64,000 bases of DNA from Ciona savignyi (taxonomy: Eukaryota; Chordata; Ascidiacea; Phlebobranchia; Cionidae): the NCBI GenBank assembly GCA_000149265.1, contig CH002711.1, forward strand, positions 1,118,179 through 1,182,178, given 5' to 3'. The notes beneath the pieces were generated by a model. It had not been told where the DNA came from. It saw nothing but the letters and a program-made list of their open reading frames with translations, and searched no databases. The translations under genes were made by a program, and so were the position numbers. Positions 32,001 to 44,400 of the stretch are shown here, piece by piece (within the stretch, counting starts at the first letter, position 1; the number at the start of each line of letters is the position of its first letter).

Positions 32001-35000
32001 TGGAAAAAAATCAATTGGACTGTATTTCACAGTTTAATAACAAATTGTTGTCAGGTTGTGGTAGCATGACAAGAGTAAAATATAAGTTTTGTGCTTTATA
32101 CATAAACATGTTTATATATATGTTTAATAAACAATTAGATACATGTCAAAAACAACAGCCTTTGGTATATGGTGTCACACTACCATTACCAAATCCCATT
32201 AAAGATTTATGATAGATAAAGCATATTGAATGTAGTTTTGTAAGGTTTCATAAGCTATTTTAACATGCCAAATATCAAAAATAACTGTAAAATGTGCATT
32301 TAAATCTGCTGTGAACAAAGCATGTTAAGTGCACTGACAAGTCAATAATTCCTTGAAACTTAAATAAAACTGTTTACCGTGATAAATATCATGATTGACA
32401 GTATATACTGTTTATACTCGTAACCAGCGTAATTGTTGTTTCCTTAGCATCACAATAACATCCTGTTTTCTTTTTAAGGTGACACCGTCATGATAGAGAC
32501 TGCCAGTAATGAAGATACACCGAAATGCTCAGCAGTGTCAACTCTGGTCAATAGAATGGTGCTAAAACCATTTGTGTGGAGGAACTACAGGTTTTTGTTT
32601 TTTATTATTTTCTCTAAAAAGAACCCGTAAGTTTTGTTGTTAAATGTACATCAAAAGTCTAATAATATTGTTGTTGTTGACATGTTAAATCAGAGTCCAA
32701 AAATAACTGTACATTAAAAGTCTAATAATATTGTTGACGCACAAATGTATACAGTTTTTTCTCTTTCTTTCAAAACAGGCCACATTACACACATATTAAA
32801 ATCACTGGACTAACTATTAAAGCAATAATATCTACTGGTTCCTGGTGCATGGTATTCCACAATCAGTATTGTTTAATAATGGCATTACAAGAACATTGTA
32901 GTAATAAATCATTTTTGTTACTAACACATATTTGTACCTTATGAGTTTGTACATAAGTGTATGCATTGTTGGCCCTGTAAACAGCTGTAGTCATTTACAA
33001 GTTGCAGTTAGGGATATGATATTTATGCTTATCCCCATGAATGGGAAAACCAAGGGGTTTAACACACAGGCAATCATCAGATTTCCTGGTGCCCACCGTC
33101 AGGTTACCGGAGCTATTGCAGTGTGTTGTGTACATGCTCCTTTAATTTGGCAGATCCATAAATCTGCTGGGTTCTGGCAATGTCCGTTAGATACCCTGCC
33201 CAAGGACGCAACCAACTAGCTAGCTATATTACAAGTTATTATAAGAAATGCAGTACAATAAAAAAGTTGATATTTTCCAGCATAGTACCAGGTACCAGAC
33301 ATACGCATTGGCCAGGTACATGCAGAGGTACAATATGGGAGGCTGTGCGTGCATCGTCAGCTGCACCGGGATATTTTGAAGAATTCAAGAAAGGAACGAA
33401 TATCCACCAGGTAGGATTATCTGAATATTTACTTTTTCCGTCATGTTGTCTTTTTCTGAGAAATAGTTTTTAAATGTTTGGCAAAGTGTTGGCATCTTTG
33501 GCAAAGTTAACATCACATGCTTTTTACCAACATGGCTTCTTTGTCAAGGCTTTTCACTGACACCTACAAATTGCTTCTATGCTTTGCGTGTTTTAACCAC
33601 CAATGCACCAATGGACCTCAAATGTTCCCTACATGGTATTAGTTAAACAAAAATTCGAACTATTTTATCTTGACCAATTGATTTAATTGCAGAGTTACAT
33701 AATGTATGATTTACTTTTGCACTCCTTGCAAATCCTCAAATTATCCACCAATAACTTTTATTTCTTAAAATACAGGATGGAGGGTTGTTAACGAATAACC
33801 CAACTGGAGTAGCACTCAATGAATGCAGTTTACTGTGGCCCAATTCCCCTATACAGTGTGTGGTGTCGGTGGGCACTGGCAGATATGAACCAACCATTGG
33901 TCCCACAAGTGAACAGTTTCTAAGTCTCAAAGACAAGTTATTAAAAGTGGTGGATAGTGCTACCAGTGTTTCAGGTGGGAAAATACTGATATTTTGGACA
34001 CGCAACTAAAGTTCTGCTAGGATATATTTGCAAACTAAAAAAAAATATATTGAGCAAGTTAATTTGATGTGAAATTCAATCGGTATACCCATACCAAAAT
34101 GTGAACTTTACTTTAACGTGATGGTCCATTTGTGCATCTGAGGTAAAACAGCAAGTTTATGCCCACAGTTTCAGAATACTTAAAACCATAGTCATCAATT
34201 CCGAATTTACTGTAAATATTCGCATGATATAACTATTACAAACACTATATATGAAATTAATGTTTTCTCAACAAAATTAAATTTAAACAAATTGTGAATA
34301 TTGTTACCGATATACCCAGACTGCGATTAAAATCCCACCCAAAATATTGGTATTTTATGTACAAATTTAAACAATTTTATATTGGGATTATTGACCAGTT
34401 TGTTGTATTGCAGAGGTCCACACTGTGATGTATGACTTGCTGCCTCCTTACACTTATTTCCGTTTTAACCCTTATATTAAAGGTAAGTCTCGTTGTTACA
34501 AATAATATAGAATAGGGATAGAATATTCAAGTTTTTTCTCGTGGAATACTTTAGTTTAACCCAAGGGGGCAAATGGGGCGAGGGTACTGAATGAATTTGT
34601 AAGTATAAAAACAGCCATATTAAAATCCAGCAAATTTGTCTTAAAAAATAAAAAGCAGTGTGTCATCCACACATTAAGAGCATAAAAAGTTGTGGGTGCT
34701 AATTTAGCCCCGACTATAAAGTGCCCCAGTGAATTGCTTGTACTAAAAAAAACTTAAAATAGCTCTGGTAACTTAACTGGTGAGGTAATCAGACGATTGC
34801 CAGTTAATAGTACACCTTGTGCTTTCCCGTTCACTGGAATAAAACATAAATATCCTATACCATACCTTCAGGAAATGTTTAATTCTATTGCTTCAAATTA
34901 GCAATTGTTAATCACAATTTTGAGAATCAAACAACTAATATCATTAAGCAATTCACAACCCTACAGAACCACTGTTGTTGGACGACTTCCACCCAGAAAA

Positions 35001-35109
35001 GCTCGACATGCTTGTAGAAGATGCTCACGAGTACATAGCTCGAAATGAGCACAAGTTCCAGGCCTGCGTTGACACTTTATTTGGAAAGAAACCACACAAA
35101 ACGAGATAA
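29003..35109 (+). CDS. PNPLA8: calcium-independent phospholipase A2-gamma (patatin-like phospholipase 8)
   Basis: Ten coding exons, all GT-AG and phase-consistent: 29003-29998, 30279-30443, 30871-31025, 31297-31458, 31805-31920, 32479-32590, 33281-33410, 33776-33974, 34414-34482, 34967-35109. They give 748 residues, close to the length of vertebrate iPLA2-gamma. The enzyme hydrolyses acyl chains of membrane phospholipids in mitochondria and peroxisomes. The patatin domain has the oxyanion/anion-hole motif DGGGCRG (434-440), the GVSTG elbow with nucleophile Ser469, and the dyad Asp613 in DGG; the segments ICGVSTGAILGF, RASSAAPGYF and VSVGTGRYE match the PNPLA8 subfamily. The first 332 residues are one exon: basic, Ser/Thr-rich and free of acidic residues at the start (mitochondrial-type presequence), then a low-complexity linker. 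The ATG is two bases after an acceptor (cttacag), suggesting SL trans-splicing. Introns 4, 6 and 8-9 hold SINE pieces. Confidence 0.95.
31522..31660 (+). repeat. SINE, diverged head-to-mid fragment in PNPLA8 intron
   Basis: ccagttggcttagtcattg, then aaggtcctgagatcaaaacc (B-box position) and atagctctgataa. Confidence 0.5.
33006..33225 (-). repeat. tRNA-derived SINE without the tRNA head, in PNPLA8 intron
   Basis: Well-preserved minus copy: atgggaaaaccaaggggttt, gttaccggagctattgcagt, ctgcccaaggacgcaacca. It stops at the ctagctagc block, so the 5' head is missing. It ends about 55 bp before the acceptor of exon 7. Confidence 0.88.
34720..34868 (+). repeat. SINE 3' fragment in PNPLA8 intron
   Basis: Plus orientation: aatagctctggtaactta, aatcagacgattgccagtta, then tgctttcccgttcactgg and aaatatcctatac. 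Confidence 0.75.
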
Positions 35110-35470
35110 CAAAAAATAAGTGGCAAATTTTCGTGTAGTTTTAACTCCAACCATATTAGTGTTCGTGATCTTTGCGTGTTCTTTATTTGCACTTGAAGAC
35201 AGTAATTTGATATTTTATTTCTTATCCTGATTTTACCGAGTTATTTTCGTTTTACGACTGTTTGTTACCGAAATGAGCATTTTGCAATTATTATATTTAA
35301 ACGACAGCCCGATTAATAGTCGAGTTGTGCAATACAAACGGAAGATAATATACTTATTTTTGCTCCGATGGTGTAAATCTTTGTAACGCAAGATTTTTTT
35401 TCTGCCGAGCTGTTTCGATACCTTGATATGTGTTTGTTGCCAAGACCGTTTTTTTGTATTTAATTCGGTA

Positions 35471-35635
35471 AATGTGTCGCTCGCGTTAACTGTTTGGCCA
35501 CACGATATTTTTTAATTTGGAGTTTGTCACGAACACCCCCTTATAGGCTTAAAACCAAGTTCAAATAAAAAATATCATGTGGCCAAACGTTAAACGCGAA
35601 CGACACATGTGAGCCTATGAGGGGGTGTTCGTGAC
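35471..35635. repeat. interleaved inverted repeats (A-B-A'-B' order)
   Basis: Arm A (35471-35517) is the reverse complement of A' (35563-35609); both contain tttggccaca and its complement. Arm B (35526-35550, gtcacgaacacccccttata) is the reverse complement of B' (35611-35635). The order A-B-A'-B' is pseudoknot-like and not a simple hairpin. An AATAAA at 35564-35569 inside it is the nearest poly(A) signal I see for PNPLA8. Confidence 0.85.
35564..35569 (+). terminator. candidate poly(A) signal of PNPLA8
   Basis: AATAAA 455 bp after the stop codon, inside the inverted-repeat element. Confidence 0.4.
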
Positions 35636-35708
35636 TGGGGTCGTATTTGTCTAGGAAGCGGGATTTGATTTGGTTGCTTTATTGATTTGGTCACACAACG
35701 TCATGTAT

Positions 35709-35805
35709 AGCAGAATTGGTTGATGAGTAAGTGCATCGCCTTACAGCGGAAGGTTTGGATCGATACAGGTCGCAAGCTAGTCGGGGTGTTTATTGGCTAG
35801 ATTAC
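35709..35805 (+). repeat. SINE head fragment
   Basis: ttggttgatgagtaagtgca, tcgccttacagcggaagg, gtcgcaagctagtcgggg; the body and tail are absent. Confidence 0.65.
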
Positions 35806-37034
35806 ATATACCCGTTTGAGACACTTACTTACGTATTCGCGTGGTAAGCCGACTGTTGCTCGTACAATAACGTTTCTTTTTTTCCAACTCGTGAAGATAG
35901 ACTTGAATATCTTATATATTGCCCGACAGCGTCGTGTAAAGGTCTCTCTGGTCACCGTGTGTATGATTGTGTCCATTGGCAACGAAATTCAACATCAAAG
36001 TGGTGGTTTACAAATAATTAACATTTTCCTCTTAAAACGACTGCCGACACCTGATGTTAATTAAATGTTTAAAACATAAACAAAATCGGACATACTTAAA
36101 TCGTGAGTTTGAAATCATTATATATATATACAGTATACATATTCCCTTTTGGAGGTAAACATGAAAATTGTTTGGTTCTTTAATGTATTTGGATGGTATA
36201 TTTATTTAAAAGCAAACTGATATTTATATTAAAGTGGTCAGTGAATAGAATTCTAACACCACAAGATGCTCGTGAACTACTCCAGATTTACAAATCAAAA
36301 AATTATAAAAATGCAATAAATAATAAAAAGAAAATCACCCATGTAATGTGTTGTTGACACCAGACCTCAGTAATTGAGTTGATTTTCAGTTAATGAAAAG
36401 GTACTTGTGGCGATAAAATCGATATTAGAATCCGAGTTTTAAATATGTTTAATCATCGGAAGTATCACTCGTAGAAGTCGTAACGGGGTCGTATTGATCG
36501 TCCCATTCGTAATTTCAAGTGATAAGTGATGATTTATCATAAGCATTATTCAATGCGACGCCATTTCGAAGCGCTTACAAATTCCAAAGCTTAAATTTGT
36601 TGTTAAATATTTTACGAATGGGCAGTTTGGAGTGTTTAGAAGAGTAGGATTAGGCAAGCTAAAACGATCAACAAAAACATTTGAAAACGACTGATAGAGA
36701 TATATGCATGAAGCTATAGGATATAGCCAAAGCATAAAATAACTTATGTTGGAAATTACAAAATAGTAAAGTTACTTTACAAATCAAGGTTTTAACAAAA
36801 ATATATAATAGGCCACTCCATATGGCTATATATTTTTTTTCTTTGGCTGATACCCTAGAAAACTTAACTGGAGAAAGAAATAATAAATAGGGACCATTTG
36901 CTGTAAAATTTGATTAGAATTTAGTTAAGGCTCGAGATTATTGTGCATTTTGCGTTCATTTACCAAATTAATCTGATTTTAGCAGTCGTCGTAGGATTAG
37001 AAGTCTATTTAAATTTTGTAAACAAAAGAAAATA
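35806..37034. other. gene-free stretch upstream of the BTB gene
   Basis: No supported gene. A possible acceptor (ctgattttag, ending 36982) lies about 50 bp before the BTB start codon. Confidence 0.5.
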
Positions 37035-39874
37035 ATGGGAGATCGCAATCGTCGGACATCGTCTTCAGATTCAGCAAGTAGCTCTGATGGAAAGAAATCT
37101 CCATCAAGGGGAGTAATCTGTACAAACCAAACCAGGAAATTTCGGATACCATCCCATAATGAATCGGTGCTGCAGGTTGGTTCTTTTTATGGAATTCAAA
37201 AGTTTCACAAAATAACACAAATAGCAAACACTATTTTAGCCTTGTCTATATGGTTGGTGATGTAGTTTGGTTGCTAATTATCCGGTGGTTTTATAACATC
37301 ACTCCGTTTATTGTAGTGTTATGTCTTATAAATAGTCTGTTTGTTTTATGGATCAATTAGGAAGGGCAGAGCCGGACTATTTAACGTTTTCAATAATATC
37401 AAGTTAATATTTCAAAGCACACCTAAGGGCTAAACAGAAATGTTTGGCGTTTTACATCATTTTCACGTGCCCATCACATAGTAGGCTGTTTATGCAGCGT
37501 ATTGAAAGTATAGATATGGCCTGCAGTTGTAATTGTTGTTGGACGTTTTAGGCACTGAATCAGCAACGTGCAAAGGGGGAGTTCTGCGACATAACCGTTC
37601 TCGTGGAGCACCAACGCTTCATGGCTCACAAATGCATTCTCGCAGCCAACAGCGATTATTTCAAAGGGTTGCTTTCGAACGACAACGACGGCGTATTCCT
37701 GCGTCACATTACAGCCGAAAGTTTTCGGGCGATTCTCGATTTCATGTACACTTCTCAGCTGCAGTTGGAGCCTGGACATGTACAGGACGTCCTCACAGCA
37801 GCCAAGTTTCTACAAGTCAAGGGCGTTGTTTCGATTTGCTGCAGGTAAAATGTGGTTCGCTAACTAGCCGAATTTGTCTTTGGGCAAAAAATCAGACTTC
37901 GACTGGACCCAGTGAATTAACGGACTATACTAAAATTAAAGGAACCCCTTAATCATACACAACATACCACAATTTCTTCAGTAAACCGACTGTAGAAGGC
38001 GCTTGACCAATTATTCTCCTTATCTCTCCAATGCAAAACTGACCTCACAAAAATGGCTGCCACTCAAAATCCTGCAAAAAGAAATCTTAATCTTTTCCAC
38101 AGCCTAAAATTGAAGCTTAAATATGCAACCTTAACTCAAAGCCCGACAAATTTTGCTATAAGAGCTGGTACCCGTCCGGGAGGAACTAAAAGGAGGGAAA
38201 GCGGGAAACTGCGTACTAAAATGAAGATTATTATGACATTAGTTAGGCTAGTGTTAAACATGAAAGATTATGACATTTAGGGTTAGTTTTAGACAAGAAG
38301 ATTATAACATTAGAGTTAGTTTTAGACATGGAGTTGGAGTTATGGTTAGTTCGAGGGTTAAGATTAGTGTATAGGGCAGGGTTAAAATTAGTTTCCATAG
38401 TTTTAGTGAGCAGTTTCCCTCCTTCCCTCCTTTTAGGGTTGCCCCCCGTCCGTACATCAAAAAGTTTTTCCCAACAAAACAGCTAGCAGATGCGCAATCA
38501 ACACCTTTATTTCACGACGCTCCGATTGACTAATATACAAAACTTCACGTTAAAACGAGAACACCGGCTGGCAACCTAGTATATGCTGCTTCCAATCAAT
38601 TAAACTTTGGGGAAAATCATCACCATTGTTATTCATCAAAACAATCATTTAAATACCATTACTAAGTGAGGGTTGCACGTTAGTTCCAGCTTCGTATAGA
38701 GATCTATATAATTGGTTATACGCAAACTGTATAGGTTCGAGGAAATTGCCTGTGTGATATCGCTCCTTGAATTTTTTATAACGTGGATAAGGCATTAATA
38801 TCCGATATGGAATATACTTATGTTACTCGTACCTACGATCGCGAGCAAGTTCATGAGAAATAAACCAATGTTGCTCGTTTGCATCTTATATAATCTTTTT
38901 TATCTATGCGAGACAAATAATATGGTAATACATTTTCTAGGTACCTCGAATCTCAAATAAAGAATTCGTCTCGTAATCACGGCCAGTATCCAAGCAGACA
39001 CCAAGATCCACCCCTCCTCTCAATCGATGGGCAGTTGTTTAAAAACAAAGATGCTGCTAGTTTTGCCTCGCCTCAGCCACACATCACTTACGACCCTACC
39101 ACCGGAACCTTTGTACCAGATGTGCAAATGGTTGCCCAGCCTCACGGTCAAACCACGAACAAACCTGTGTTTCACTTCCAGCCTACCACGCAAGCAATTC
39201 CAGCATTCGGCATACCGCGACAAGCACCGGTGCTTTCAAACGGGATCCCTAATGTATTTCCAAGCAACGGCGTTCGAGTTGATCCGCCCATGAACCCACC
39301 TATAAGCGCACCGGTGTTTGTAAGTTGCCCACCTGTCCTATCAAACGGAGCAGCGGTTCACCCGACGCTGGCCCACCACCAGCCGTTCGTACCAACCCAA
39401 GTATCCGTGCCGCAGTGGTCTAACTCAAGCTACATACCTTCATTCATTCCGTGCCAGAATGCGAAACCGCAGCGCGCCGTGAATCCGAACCACTCCAATC
39501 CGTTCAGCCAGGTTTCATCGCACCCTGTCCGCCTTCCACCAAAAGCCAAACCAAACAAACAACCAAATAATATGTTCTCGTCTCAATCGACTGGTGGAAA
39601 AGGAAGAAAAGCTCCAACCCACACCCGCCGAAAGCAATCCAACGCAGCTGTAAGTGACACTGTAGCAACTATACCTAAGTTCAAAAACCCTAACGCACCA
39701 CAAAACAAGTCTAACACCGAAGGCCCAGTAGTAATGTTGTCGTCTGCCAGAGTCCCAAAAAGTGCGAACTGTAGAACCACAACACCTGACACAACGTTTG
39801 AGGTTGAGGCAGAGGATCGGTACTGGGACTCTTTATCCCAACGTAAATCACAAAACAAATTTAAAACGAGTTAA
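37035..39874 (+). CDS. BTB/POZ domain protein with a long disordered tail
   Basis: Three phase-consistent exons: 37035-37175, 37552-37844 and 38941-39874, giving 455 residues. Residues 1-47 are Ser/Lys-rich and probably disordered. Residues 48-145 are a complete BTB/POZ fold: ALNQQRAKGEFCDITVLVEH, then FMAHKCILAANSDYFKGLLS, FRAILDFMYTSQL and DVLTAAKFLQVKGVVSICC. BTB domains mediate dimerisation and recruitment of co-repressors or cullin-3. The final 310 residues are rich in P, N, Q and S with no zinc finger, Kelch or BACK domain; a short basic run (GKGRKAPTHTRRKQS) could be a nuclear signal. The BTB sequence looks like that of ZBTB transcription factors, so this may be a relative that lacks, or has lost, its zinc fingers; that is inference. 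A SINE piece lies just after exon 2 and a TIR element in intron 2. Confidence 0.82.
37848..38015 (+). repeat. SINE body fragment in BTB intron 2
   Basis: gttcgctaactagccgaat, cgactggacccagtgaatta, tcatacacaacataccac; starts four bases after the splice donor. Confidence 0.65.
38168..38455. mobile_element. short TIR element with TTAGGG-like interior
   Basis: The left end (tacccgtccgggaggaacta, then aaaggagggaaa) and the reverse-complemented right end (gtacggacggggggcaaccc, then taaaaggagggaa) form imperfect inverted repeats. The interior repeats ttagggttagttttagac-like words. Related copies are at 54861-55022 and, inverted, at about 365-489. Confidence 0.65.
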
Positions 39875-41460
39875 TTGTTTCATATTGTGCACCGTAAAAC
39901 TGGAAATATATATATATAGATAGCTGTTAAGCAGCCTCTTATTATTTTTTGTAATTTGCCTAAAAACATATGGTTGTTTTATTTATATCTAAACGCTTCT
40001 TTTTTTTTATTTAGGCTTCTACGGACTACGTTCCGTCTTGCTATCGCCAGCGTTGATTGTTATATATTGTGATCATCTTCAAGCGGGCTTCAAGTCTAGG
40101 AGCTCGTGTAGTTTGGGTAGGCTATAAGCTTGTCAAAAGCGTACAATCAGTGCTTTTTAGCTGCTAGTATGAAAAGATCTTGACAATAAACTTATGAAAA
40201 ATTGGTTCTCTTTGTGTTCGAAGAACAGCTTAGTTTTCAGGGTCTTCAGCCTTACTTTTAGAACTTAAACTAGTTGACATTTGGCCTACTACAGACTGCA
40301 TATGAAGTAATATCGTGTACAAGAAACTTTGTTCAAAAACCCTAACCTCGCACCTCAAAACAGGCCTCACACCAGAGCACCGGTAGAAATCTTAATATCT
40401 GTATAATCAGACTACCTGACGAAAGCCCTTATCTATAGCACTGCATTCTACAAGATCTTTTATGATTATTGCTTACAGTCTCGGACACATCAGAAAAATT
40501 AAATATTAATAAAATGTTTTATTATCTTATAAGACTAAAACACAGTAGCGCTACGTTATGCATAACAGGTAATACAAATATTTAGAAATACAAGTGCAAT
40601 GATCAGGATAATGTGCAAAATAATCAGTTTGAAATATAAGTATTTATCGTTTAAGAAAATATGCAATGGAGATTGTGACGGCATACAAAACTTTTCCTGG
40701 AACTGTAACGTGACAGGTATTGAATTGTTAACAGAACTAAAGTCATATATAGAAAAATTGCTAAATATCTCTTCAATAAACCCAGTTATAAAGATGTAAT
40801 TTGAACTAAACCGACTATGTCGGGTAAACGGCGATGGAAATATGTCTAGATAAAATTAATATAAATTGATAGTTACAAACATTTGTGACGCAATACACAG
40901 TTACTGTGCTCGTATAAAAGCAAGAACAAAGTTACCAGCAGTTCTACACTATCATACATGTCGACGACGTCGCTTTGCTCTGCTTTTTCTTATCACTAGT
41001 TTTCACATTTTCTCTCGTTTCGGTTGTGTTTTTCCCCATAGGTATGCTCAGTTGTGGGAAAAATAGTTTATTTTTGATGACGTAACCAAAATCGGTGGTC
41101 AATATGATCTCGTCGTTTGTGGAAGCGACTATGTCAGTCACTGTGGCGTAAACGTACTGAGAAGCGACCAACTCACCTAAAAATTGTGTTACTTATTTGC
41201 TTTGGACATACTATCGTATCTACTGTAGCCTTTTAACACAATACAGTATTCTTTCATAAATTGTAGCCTACGTTATTTAATATCGTAGGGAACATACGTG
41301 TACTTATACATTTGAATTTACGTCACAATGAATACAACAATTATCCAAATGCATCAACATAATTGTGACGAGTGGCACATCAGTTTAAATAGTAAATGCG
41401 TGTTTTCTTTAAAAAATAGTTTGTTTTTTGCTGGAGCAAATTCTATAAAGCTATTTTAAA
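39875..41460. other. intergenic stretch after the BTB gene
   Basis: An AATAAA at 40185-40190, about 310 bp after the BTB stop, is a plausible poly(A) signal. I see no further gene or repeat. Confidence 0.5.
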
Positions 41461-44400
41461 ATGGATACCGCGGTGAAGGGCCCGCTGTCTTCTATACAAG
41501 AGGATGAAATCAGTGATGTGTTTGTAAGCGACGCACCAGTACCGAAAAAAAGTGCCAAAAAGAACACCAATAAAGTAAGACCTGTTGTCCTTTTTTTTAT
41601 ATAAGAACAACCTACATGTCTACGAATATTTTTATGGACTTTATACTTATTATGCTTAATTACAATTCTCAACTATTCAGGCAAATGATATTTTGTTTTG
41701 ACAATGTCGAAAATTTTTATGAATTGTCCACGATCTCGAAATAAGCTTAGTGTAAATGTACCGGTAGGCCTAATGCAATGGTCGGCAACCTGTGGCTTTT
41801 TCATCGTTTTGATGTGATTTTTATTTTGTGGAATATCGGTTAAAATGGCTCTTCAAGTGCAAAAGTTTGCTGACCCTTGGCCAAAAGCCACAGTGGTCGA
41901 ATGGGTCGTAACCAAGTGGGTTGTATACGACAGCGCGGTCCATCTGCGTCATTATCAAGGCAGTCGCTAGCGTCGAGAGGCAAGTCGCGTATGAGGTTGC
42001 CGGCGGACAGAGCAGGAAAGACAGAGGAAAATTTAGAAGACCTTAATCTGGTCCTCAAGAGAACGGAGTCGCTATCGCAGCATGACGGTTCAAGACCTTC
42101 TACTTCAGAAAAGGCAAGGAACAAAATATACATATATAGGTAAACCGGCAGTTTACGTGGACTGAGATTAATTTTGAAAAATTTAAGCTTAGGAATAGTT
42201 ATTGTAAACGAGATTGGGACATTACTATCAACAGGTAGATGTATATAGACATATATATATAACCATTGTGACAAATGTTTATATAGAAATTCCACAATTA
42301 TCATATTTTATTTAACAGTCAAGGTTGCCGCCAATCGGACACAGAGCATTTTTGGGTGGGCAGAACGAACTTGAAATACTGGGGGTACATGATCCTTCTC
42401 AAGTGACACACAGGGTAAAGCCAGCCCAAGCAAGGTAAACGGGTTAAAGACTTTGTGATCTTTAAGCTAAAATGACAAAAGGCATATACATTGACTCAAA
42501 AAACTATGGACGTTATAATACATGTATTTGTTTGGAATGACCCACGTACACATTCGGGTAACCGGAGCTCTTGCATTTGTCAGTTATGTGGTTTTACACT
42601 TTTGGTCTGAACCTTTAAAAAAGCCAAGAAAGTTAAACAGTCTATTTTTTAACCAGAATCGGTCCTAATTTGATATTTGACCCTGAGAAAAGTACATTCG
42701 TCGTGACGGTGGATCCTGAAAGCGCAGCACTGGTCAAAGACATAGCAGCATTACTTCAAATACACTCGCTCGGAATCCCGATAGAAGTAAGGCGCTGCGC
42801 GAAAATGGCGAAGTGCAACGGCGTTAAACCAATATCTGTCCACAGCGCGCAACATTAAACACGACCTGTACTGTATGTCGATAATATTACACACTTTTAT
42901 TGTTTTTTTTTTAATACGCAAAAGTCTTTAAAATAGCCTGGTAAACCCTGGAAATCCCACAAATCAAAATTTGCAGAGCAGGTTTCTACTTGAAATATCG
43001 CTTTCAACGTCAGCGATATATAACATGACGTCAAACATCGCTCTAAACTTTTTAATAAGAGTAAATTTAACCGGCTTAGTGAAAGCTCAATTAATGAACC
43101 GTACTAGAAAACGCATTTGTTTGGTGTTTTACCGCAAGGGGATTTCCTGAAGCGAAGGAACAAGAAACAACATTTTCTATCAGATAGATATTTTATCCTA
43201 ACTAAAAACACTGCATTAAAGTGAAAATTTTGAATTTTTTTATCTCTTTTGGACAACAAATCGTCCAATTATCTTGTGCTTAAATTCGGGTTGCTATGTA
43301 ACCACAGGACAACACATGGAAATATGGAGTAAGTAATTTAATTTTTTAAATAAAAATGGTTTAACATGAGAAGCGGGCCACATGTTTTAGACATCATAAT
43401 AGTATACCACAGGAGTAATAAACCAACATTTCTCCAGATCACATTCTACCCAAACAAATACAAAAGAGGACGAACACCAGGTATACAGGGTGTTTTTCAT
43501 TGTCGTGGATGTTTGGCTTATTGGCAGAGAACAGGGAAGGCTCGACAAAGTTGTGATGAGGTTGGTTATGTAGGCTTGAAGTTTTCTATACCTTTCTTGT
43601 GAGCTATAGGCTGTTTTTTGGTAAAATATAATAAGCTTATTTAATCATATTTTAATCTTACTCCGGCAACCAGATTTTGTCGCATTCTAATCCATCCCCT
43701 TTACAGCCAACTGAACTTATCAGGAGTCCGGTTATTGAGATGAATGCAAGTGACGCTGCTAAACTACTGAGCACCCTCACATCAAGCAACAAGTTTTTGT
43801 CGAATACTGAACTCGAAAAGGTGCTGCCATTGTTGAGGCAGGCCAAGGATGATGCAGAGAGAAATCGTATTTTGGGAAAATTAGCTGAGAACACTGAATC
43901 AAAAAAGGGTATGAAGATGGCGATACATTTAATACTTAAAAACAAAAATTGCGATTCTCCAGTTTTCTGTTATAAAGTGGTATATGAAATAAATTATAAA
44001 GTTTGTTATCATTGACAGATAAATTTATCTTTAATACTAACAGATGTTGTTATTTTAAAGGTACTGGTGGCAAAAATCGACAGAAACAAGTCAATCAGAC
44101 ACCAAGTTCATATATGGAGCAGCAGAATAAACGTAGCAAACAACTGACCACAAAAGTTTGCCAAGCAATGAGAGACAGGATTTTCAACACGGTTACCACA
44201 GAATTAACCGACGAACTTACAGATTCAAAGGCAGGAGTCAATAGCCGACGTTCTTCCAACAATGCCACAATCAAATCAGTTGGTTTAAAGGACAAAGATG
44301 GCTCTTTTTACCCAGGATTTTTCTCCAAGGTAGAAGAAGAAACTAGGAATGAAACTGAAGACATGGACAAGGGAACACCGTTTGTGACACAAGGTCGTAT

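Noticed and set aside
41877..42143. Exon 2 extended to the gtaaac donor at 42139
   Set aside because: That donor gives phase 2 and an early stop in exon 3; only phase 0 (GC donor at 42113) keeps exon 3 open.
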